Notes under the pieces: model-generated | The model's input: the letters and a program-made list of their open reading frames with translations, nothing else | What the model was told of the DNA's origin: nothing | Databases searched by the model: none | Made by a program: the position numbers and the translations under genes | Assembly (NCBI RefSeq): GCF_036417845.1 | Contig: NC_089980.1 | Location: 45,940,501 to 46,004,500, forward strand | Direction of reading: 5' to 3' | DNA: 64,000 nucleotides | From: Apteryx mantelli | Taxonomy: Eukaryota; Chordata; Aves; Apterygiformes; Apterygidae | Part shown: positions 39,106 to 64,000 of the stretch, in pieces | Layout: each line of letters starts with the position of its first letter | Numbering within the stretch: the first letter of the stretch is position 1

Positions 39106-41719
39106 AAAATTTATTTACAGCCTCAGACCATGAGATTGATGACAGGTATAGGAATATATATGTGTGTTAATTCAGTAAATATAAATAAGCTTTACACATT
39201 CTGTAAACAAGTTTAATTCAAAATTTTTATAAAATACATCTTGTATTTACACACATACCTGATCTAAAAATATGAGTTCATTGAATGCAAAGTTATAACA
39301 ATCAGAACCATCTGAGAGCTGTTTGTACATTTCTTTGCACAGCATATGCAAAAGGTGAACCTAAAGATACTTTGAAATTAAAAGGTGCAAATCTGCAACT
39401 GCGTATAAAATACATATTATGTTAAGTGCATATCTACATTGCATATTACACACATGCCAAATTTGAAGAAAAGAACAGGTAAAGCTGCAACTAGAGATTT
39501 CACAGAATGTTAGTATAGAGGAAACTAAGATGCTTGGAGAAATGTGATGAGAATACAGCGGGAGACTAAGTAGAACACTTTTGCATCCTCTCGGGCAATA
39601 TTCCTAGTCATTTCAAATGCACAAATCCATTATGAACGCCTACTGAATAACTATGCAAAGAGGAACTAAGCTTTTAACTTAAGCTCTCTGACAGCCTAGT
39701 AACCTTGTATGTGTGCTTGCTCTTAACATTTGATGTAGGTACACATGAATTCTCAAGGTTTGGTTTTAGTTTTCAAACACTAGTTGGATAATCTTCTTTA
39801 AAGAAAAACACACAACTATAGCCATAAAAAAGAGAAAGACCATATGATCATACAAGATTCCAATGTCAAAACAGAATTATACTGTTAACATGCATTTTTT
39901 CTTATACGCTGCTAACGTGCATTTTTTTAATGTGGCATGAATACTCTCAAAACACTTCCAGATAGGTATTTCATTTTTACTCTCACATGTTATGACATAA
40001 GATAATAGTAAAAATTCTAATGAGTGAGGTTTCAGTAAGCTGCCAGTATAATTGGTTTAATATTCTGCAGTTCTTTCACCAGAACTTCCACAGAAGGCTA
40101 GAAGTTTAAAACCAATAGGAGCATCAGCCAGAGAAACAGGCTAAAGCTAAAGGTTTGTGGTAGAGTTGGAATTTAAATATACATTTAGCATCAGCAATGA
40201 CTGATAAAAATAAATTACTAAAATGTCAGCTTATGCAGTCTAAAAAGCTGTGAAATTACAATTCTGATGCAGAAATTTGTCCATCATGGATCAAAGAGCC
40301 CTTTGTATTACCTTGTCATGGTTGATATTTTTATTTCCAACATAGCAAAATAAAGATAGCAGGAATGCTTTCTTTTTTTCTTTTAAAGAGGATGCAAGTT
40401 ACACAGATTTTTTTTTTTTTTTTTTTTTAAAGAAACTTAAGATCTATTTGGTAATACTAAATACCAAACATTGCAAATGACTAAGTAAAGTTAATATCAT
40501 GCAAAGTGAACTTCCGTGGAGTTTCTTTGTGAAGAAACATTACCATAAGGACCATTACATAAGCAATCAACACAGTACACAGGAAATATTTAACATGTCA
40601 TCACATTATTACATAATCCTTGGATAGTCAAAATTAGTGCAACTGTAATTGTTACTAAGGGTATAATTCTGCCTTTTTAAAGGAGGGAGAGTCAGGTCTT
40701 ACAAATTTTTTTATTTTGCTTTACAAGGGATAAACAGTATTTGGAAAACAACAGATGCATGTTAAATACCATGCTATTTAATGCAAAAGAGAATAAGGTG
40801 TTATAAAACATAGTTAGGGAAGCATTCTTTTTATTTTGTGATCATAAAATAACATTGTTTAAAGATCACACAAATTCGATAGATCATCTTTCTTTTCTAA
40901 CTTTAAGCCAGCACTATAGTTGACAAAGTTGTTTGCCTGTTTCTCTCTAAATTCACACTATTAACTAAAATAATGTGATTCTGTAAATAAGCAATTTAAA
41001 GAATTATGTCATGCAGTAAATGCCTTGCTCCTTTGGTTGGAAATAGTAAATGAGGACTTCAAATACTTGTATTTTTAATTTTTAAAAACCCAATATACAT
41101 CCTTAACCAAGGAGTATTTACGCTACACGCAAGCCATAGATACAAAATACACAGTATATACATTTTTTCAAAACAAATTGGAATTTATAAAAGCTCAATA
41201 GCCAAATCAAAATAATTGAGGCACTAAATTAAAGTAGTATCTTCATGTCTTGATTATACAGACTATTCTGTGAACAATCAGGACTGTTTCATAAATATAT
41301 ATTATCTACAGAATTTGCTGTGCCAAAAAAGCCAGCTGTGTTTAAGCTCAAAAGAAAAATTGCACTTTGTTATAGTTAACTTCTCATTTTTCTCCTCAAA
41401 TATAGTAATCTGGTCCTAGTGCTTTTGGCACAGGTATCAAGCTGTATTTTTGCTACACTTTGTTATAAAACACAAACTTCTTGTATTTTGTTCATTAAAA
41501 TCTGAAGAGAGTCTTAAACAAACCTAGAACTTTGATACAAATCTATATAGCTACAATTGCTTCATTAAATAATATACACAAATATGCTCTTTGATCTTAA
41601 AACATCTTGACAACTGGATACAAAACAGTCACTTGTACTATCTCCAGCCTTCTTAGTCTTATGCATTATCAGTCTGCAAGTGAATAAAATATGGTTTCTG
41701 GCCACATTCTTACACTAGA
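39106..41719 (-). other. YIPF4: Possible YIPF4 3' UTR
   Basis: Sequence downstream of the YIPF4 stop. Candidate AATAAA signals on the minus strand lie near 40827-40837, 40708-40715, 40330 and 39108-39118. The last is followed on the minus strand by a GT-rich stretch and is taken as the farthest plausible polyadenylation site. Without transcript data the true 3' end cannot be chosen. The segment includes a 21-base T run at 40408-40428. Confidence 0.3.
40408..40428 (+). repeat. Poly(T) homopolymer, 21 T
   Basis: Uninterrupted 21-base T run, so an A run on the YIPF4 sense strand. If this stretch is in the 3' UTR it would be an internal oligo-dT priming site in cDNA libraries. Confidence 0.9.
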
Positions 41720-58738
<17,019 letters not shown>

Positions 58739-58835
58739 CTAGAGCCTCCCCGCGTCCCTCCCTCGGCGGCAGCAGCGGCCCAACTCGCACCGCGCAGCCG
58801 CCTCTCAGGGCAACAACAACCGACACCACCCTCCG

Positions 58836-58955
58836 ATTGGCTGCTTGCAACGCGCGCCGCGATTGGCCACTACAGGGCCACTTCTGACCGGCTCCCCGGC
58901 TACGTCCAGGGGAGTGAGGTCACTTCGACTCCAGTATAAGGCCCCTCCTGATTGG
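58836..58955 (-). promoter_or_regulatory. YIPF4: Three CCAAT (NF-Y type) boxes upstream of YIPF4
   Basis: CCAAT on the minus strand (ATTGG on plus) at 58836-58840, 58862-58866 and 58951-58955, i.e. 161 to 280 bp upstream of the YIPF4 ATG. The first two are 26 bp apart. Between the second and third lies TGACCTCA (minus strand, about 58915-58922), a CRE-like half site. Multiple spaced CCAAT boxes are typical of NF-Y-bound TATA-less promoters. Motif-level evidence only. Confidence 0.55.
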
Positions 58956-59360
58956 ACGAGACACAAGCCAGCGGAGGGAGGTGGGGAGGCGGAGATACAT
59001 GGGCTCTGTCGTTGCACCGCCCCGCCCCTCCCGCCCTTCCCGCATGGCTCGCGCGCCCCGCCTTCCACAGTGTTCCAACCGTCACCCTGCTGGCGGCCGC
59101 CTCCTATGTCATCGCCCGGCCAACGGCTGCGGCCGCCTCGTGGCGCCGCCACCCGTGACACGAGTGCGCACCCTCCCGCCGTAACCGGGTGCGGCCGCAG
59201 CCTCTCTGCCCCCCAGATGAACTCCAAAGCGCAAGGGCTATCCTTCTTCCCCCTCACAGGCGGTACCGCCCGCCGGTTATACGGTAGTCCCCGGCGCCGT
59301 TAGCAGCTGTCCCTGTGCGGGCACGCCCTGAGCCCGCTCCAGCAGCGCACACGTAGGAAG

Positions 59361-60078
59361 CAGAATCACAGAATCACAGAATGGTTGAGGCTGGAAGGGA
59401 CCTCTGGAGATCATCTAGTCCAACCCCCTGCTCAAACAGGGTCACCTAGAGTACGTTGCACAGGATTGCATCCAGGCGGGTTTTGAATATCTTCAGAGAA
59501 GGAGACTCCACAACCTCTCTGGGCAACCTGTTCCAGTGCTCTGTCACCCTCACAGTGAAAAAGTTTTTCCTCATGTTCAGATGGAAGCGTCTGTGTCTCA
59601 GTTTGTGCCCATTGCCTCGCGTCCTGTCGCTGGGCACCACTGAAAAGAGTCTGGTCCCATCCTCTCGACACCCTCCCTTCAGATACTTGTACACGTTGAT
59701 AAGATCTCCTCTCAGCCTTCTCTTCTCCAAGCTAAACAGGCCCAGCTCTCTCAGTCTTTCCTCATAAGAGAGATGCTCCAGTCCCCTAATCATCTTTGTA
59801 GCCCTTCGCTGGACTTGCTCCAGTAGTGCCACATCCCTCTTGTACTGGGGAGCCCAGAACTGGACGCAGTACTCCAGATGTGGCCTCAGCAGGGCTGAGT
59901 AGAGGGGGAGGATCACCTCCCTCGACCTGCTGGCAACACTCTTCCTGATGCACCCCAGGATACCATTGGCCTTCTTGGCCACAAGGGCACATTGCTGCCT
60001 CATGGTTAACTTGGTGTCCACCAGGACTCCCAGGTCCTTCTCCGCAGAGCTGCTTTCCAGCAGGTCAACCCCCAAAGC
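59361..60078 (-). mobile_element. CR1 LINE, 5'-truncated young copy
   Basis: Minus-strand CR1 3' end, 718 bp. The plus strand starts with the reverse-complemented tail (CAGAATCACAGAATCACAGA) and the CR1 3' signature, and extends to the codons for [15 protein letters not shown]. The C-terminal ORF2 frame is open to the normal stop (59446), with only a couple of residue changes from the 48-50 kb copy (for example [10 protein letters not shown] here, [10 protein letters not shown] there). Its 3' end abuts the YIPF4 CpG island. The reverse-transcriptase catalytic core is absent. Confidence 0.95.
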
Positions 60079-60260
60079 TCCAGAGCTCTCCTCCAGAGAG
60101 CTGGAGTCCCCTGGGCCCTGTGTAGTGCAAAGGCACAGTGACGGGAACGGGCGACTGGGAGTTTGGGGCAGCACCCCAGAGCTCAGTCCCCACTGTTTCC
60201 CTGCTCATGCATGCCCCTGGCTAGTGCCCTATGCTGTTCAAGCTGCTCTGCTCCAAGACT
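60079..60260. other. Unassigned GC-richer segment beside the CR1 copy
   Basis: About 180 bp that is noticeably richer in G and C than the flank beyond it. It directly abuts the 5' truncation point of the CR1 and includes a small palindromic CCAGAGCTC/GAGCTGGAG arrangement. It may be the original flank of the CpG island displaced by the CR1 insertion, or part of another repeat. Not recognised. Confidence 0.35.
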
Positions 60261-63200
60261 TGTGGGTGACCTCTGTAACAATTTGGTAAGATATGTAAGC
60301 ACCAGACCAAAAATCAGGTATCAGAAGATGTGCTGGCAAATAATGAACCTTTCAAAAATAACTTTGGGCTCTTTATTTTTCTTTGACCATTGAGGAAAAC
60401 CAATATCCCAAATATTTTCTTTCTACTACGGATATGAAAAAGTGAATCCTTCCTTTTGATTGATCAAAAAGGATATGCCTCCATCTATCCATTGACAGTT
60501 TATATGGCTCCACCTCCCCATATCATCATGGTCCTCTGCAAACCATTTGCTTGTTTTTTTCCATGTGCAATCTTAAATCTGTTTTGTTATCCTGCATCCT
60601 TTCTCCCCTCCTCCCATTCTTACAGCTTTGCTCCCTCTCAACACCTGCATGCACGTGTAGCATGTAGTACGTGAATTTACTGGAATGCTTTGCAATATTT
60701 ACAGCATGAAAAGGAAATCAGTCATCGATGTTCAGAATCTTGTTCTGCTTTCTTGGGGGAAGTCTGAAATCAACCGCTGTGATAGAGGAAGTAGGAAGAG
60801 TTGCTGGGGAGTTGTATTCCTAATTTCTCAGAGAAATACAAGTTTAGGCTAATCTTTATACTAATGGTATAAATCATCCACTATGAGATGGCTTTTACAT
60901 TTGCATCTAAAACTGTTAGGTCCTCTCTTTGGGCCTGTCCAGGTATATCTAGTTGTTTGAGTTAGTAGTACTATAATCTGTGATAAAAGCCCCAAGTCCT
61001 ATCTTCTTGGAATGGCAGGACTCCATGTTATAGCCTACATATAAATAGAATCCTGCAGTGAACCTCTTACTCCTGAATTGAAGGTATCATTTTTTTATGG
61101 AACCATTAAAGAGTGAATGATGTATATGCCTTGTAGAAACATTTATTTCTACTGGCAGGGAAGTATTTATTAACTTGACCATTAACCCTGGACTGAAGGT
61201 TAGGTTTTTGATAACTGCTGTATCCTAAAATTCCAAACAGTTATGAATGACAACTTGCTTTAGATCAAAGAACAGTGATATATTTCCACATATTTCTGGC
61301 AATGGCAAGGTACTGCACAACATATTTCTGCAAACAGTATATTAAGTAATTGCATAAGATGTAAACTTACAGAGAAGGAACCTGCAAATAATACATCATC
61401 AGCTTTTAACAAGCAGTAGCATAATTTGCTGCTTATTGAAAGAGGTTTTTTTAATCTGAGAGCAAACTGATGTCGGTAAATGTTTTTCTTTCTTGCTACT
61501 CCCTTACTTTAATATTTGTAAAGAAGAATGTTCAGAGATGTTTTAACTTCATTTTACTATAGAAGTTTGTCTCTCAGACTCTCTGGATGCCTTTGTCTGG
61601 CAGTGGGGAATTTGCGGCAGTTTATTTTAATTATTTCTTTAAACAAAAAAGAAAAGCCTGTGTGACATCTGCTTAGAAAACCTTTTAGAAAAGGTGTAAT
61701 ATATATGGTGATACTTTTTACCAGAGCAAGTTCTAATTAGTCTTTCAGCATTGTAAAGCCAGAATAGTTCTCCTGAACTTACTGCTCAGTAGTAATCTAG
61801 TATACTACTAATTAACATTCTAACTGTTTAGTATACCGCTAACTAAGTAGAACTATTACTAAGTAAAATTGGTGTCGTTGAAAAAGAAATAGATCTATCA
61901 TTCTCAAAGTCCTGTTTTCCAAACTGGCCATTATTTTTGTGTGCTTAAGGTTGTCAGATTGACTCATCCTACAAGTAATGTAATTCCAAGTTATGGGAAG
62001 AAGTGAGACCACTGGGAATTCTAGAAGCTTTAGAATATTTAGGTTTTGCCTTAGAGAAGATTACTGTCAATAGCCTGTGCTTCTACACTTGGCATTTCAG
62101 TATTTTAAGAATTAAAAAAAAAGCTTGTCTAAACAAAGAGGATTTTTGGTTCAGTATACTGCTAAGTTCTTAAAAATCATAGTTCTACATACACAAGGAT
62201 GGTGATTAACACTTAAAAATGAGCCCTGGGGGTTAAAATTGATAGTTCTATGAAAATATCTGCTCAATGCTCAGTATTAGTCAAAAAATCAAACAGAAGA
62301 AATTATCAGAAATATAATAGAGAATGAAAGAGAGAGCATTATTATGGGCTTGTATAAATCCATAGTGCACTTGTATTTTAATACTGGGTTCTGTTCTAGC
62401 ACTCCATCTCAGAAAGGATATAACAGAAATGGAAAAGATCCCAAGGAGTGGAACATCTCATAGAGGGCATTACTGGAGAGAGGATACTGAGCTTGATGGA
62501 CTTTAAATCTGACCTGCTACATATTTTCTCAAGTATAATTTATTTTCTCAGTTGTATCTATTAAGATTAGGTAATTTTATTTAAGGTAGCTTTATTTAAT
62601 TTTATGTAATAAATGCATGCTTTTAAATGTTGTTTTTGTAAACTCTTACTTTGATTCCAATTTCTATCCAAATGTATCTTGGCATCACTCAAAGTAAAAA
62701 TAAATAAATAAATAAGGTATGCCTCATTCACTCTCCTTAATGATAAAAATATAAAAAGTAAGAATATGCATATATGCATTACACTATGAAACTATTTATG
62801 TAAATGTGAAAAATAAACTATATCTTTCTGATTATCAACAATAATGACCAAATATAAAGGATGTATTTAAATTATTATGCTAGTCTTTGAGAATGATCTG
62901 CTTCTTAGAAGAATATTTAAAGTGCACAAGTTAAAATCAATAGCTAAAATTGGGATTTCCTGCTTATTGATTTGAATCATGGTTTAAAATGCATGATGTT
63001 AAATCAAAGTATCTTTAGTCAATTCACCTGGTTAGAATATAGTTGTATCTGACCTGTTTCAGATCAGCATTTCACGAAAGGTCAATTTTTTTTCTTATCT
63101 GGGGAAAAAAGATAGTAATATTTGGAGTATTCAACTTCTTGACATGTTTTGTTTTTCAGTCTGGATATTATATTCTCTGATGCATAGTTCAGGCTTTGAA

Positions 63201-64000
63201 ACTTTCAGTCTGAACAAGTAAGATTTTTAACACTACAGTTTCTTCAATGTTAGATGTAAATAGTAATAAAAAAATTAATAACCTTAAAAAGAAAATGTCT
63301 TTTTAAAAAGCAATTCCTTTTAATTGCTACATTTATGTACTACTTTTATATTATGGTTGTTCATTAACATTGTAAAAAGTCTTGCTCTGAAAGTTTTACA
63401 GGTAACCTTTATAGAGAATCAAAATTTTTTATTTCAACTTATTACACATAGAAATTTTTGGATTAATCATTTTTTTATGACAAAATATTTTTCTGAGCTG
63501 GACGTTTCTTGTATAACCTATCTTAAAGTCACTTCTAGAGCTTATTCCAAAATATTGTAGATAACTTCAGACTTCTAAAGACTAATTTCTCCCTTTTCCC
63601 CACAATTATACAGAAGCTTAAATTCCTTAAACAGATCCCTGAAAAAGCTCTTATTTATTGTAATACTCAAGGTCTGAATAACTTAGAGGAGTGAAAGTCC
63701 AGTTGTATTTTGATATGTGCAGATAAATGAGCCCCCCATAATCTATTTTAAGATTCCATGCAATGCAACTCCAAACTTGCACAAAACCTGAAATTCTCAA
63801 AATGCAGCTCTTTCTGGAGAAATGCTTGTGTCACATATAAGTCTTCCTGCAAAAGACAATCACATGCCTACCCTAGTTATTACCATTGTACCTCAAACCT
63901 CTCCTGGAATTTGTGGAAGGAAAGAGAAGAAATCATTTTAATGGGGTGACAGTAGTACAAATAAGGATAAAGAAAAATCATTTAACTAAAACAGATGCAC
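60261..64000. other. Intergenic sequence upstream of YIPF4
   Basis: 3.7 kb of AT-rich DNA with a small (TAAA)n tract at 62698-62715 and a few short open frames of no recognised similarity. I see no gene, transposon or RNA here. Confidence 0.65.

Overview
This is a vertebrate nuclear window, almost certainly avian. It contains several copies of the CR1 (chicken repeat 1) non-LTR retrotransposon with the typical 8-bp ATTCTGTG-type 3' tail, compact AT-rich introns, and two GC-rich CpG-island promoters in an otherwise AT-rich background. No prokaryotic, viral or CRISPR-like content was seen. The species cannot be named from the sequence; a non-avian sauropsid is less likely but not excluded.

Two protein-coding genes lie head-to-tail on the minus strand. 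(1) BIRC6 (BRUCE/Apollon): coding exons 1-10 run from the start codon at 37089 down to 7130. All junction phases close, giving 934 codons of a protein of about 4,850 residues. This part covers the N-terminal WD40-like propeller and the BIR zinc domain. The rest of the gene lies beyond position 1. (2) YIPF4: the complete six-exon coding sequence runs from ATG 58675 to stop 41720, 248 residues, a five-pass Golgi Yip1-family protein. The YIPF4-BIRC6 order is the same as in human. Each gene starts in a CpG island (about 36590-37790 for BIRC6, 58320-59345 for YIPF4).

Mobile DNA: four CR1 copies. One is an older 3' fragment in BIRC6 intron 10 (about 4312-4984). One is a strongly decayed fragment in BIRC6 intron 1 (about 27772-28619). 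One is a 2.9-kb copy in YIPF4 intron 3 (about 48075-50933) with a 902-codon frame carrying endonuclease and reverse-transcriptase motifs, broken by one frameshift near its 5' end. The last is a 0.7-kb minus-strand copy abutting the YIPF4 CpG island (59361-60078). The last two differ at only about a dozen positions over 0.7 kb, which points to recent CR1 activity. A 358-bp candidate hAT-type non-autonomous DNA transposon with imperfect terminal inverted repeats and a 7/8-matching target duplication lies at 26040-26397 in BIRC6 intron 1.

Other structure: a (GAAAAA)15 microsatellite, an AT-palindrome just upstream of the last YIPF4 exon, long A/T and G homopolymers, a 29-bp tandem duplication, three CCAAT boxes upstream of YIPF4, and a YY1-like element over the BIRC6 start codon. 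The region 60260-64000 upstream of YIPF4 holds nothing I can identify. I did not find a convincing novel biological system. The points most worth checking are the young CR1 pair and the hAT candidate.
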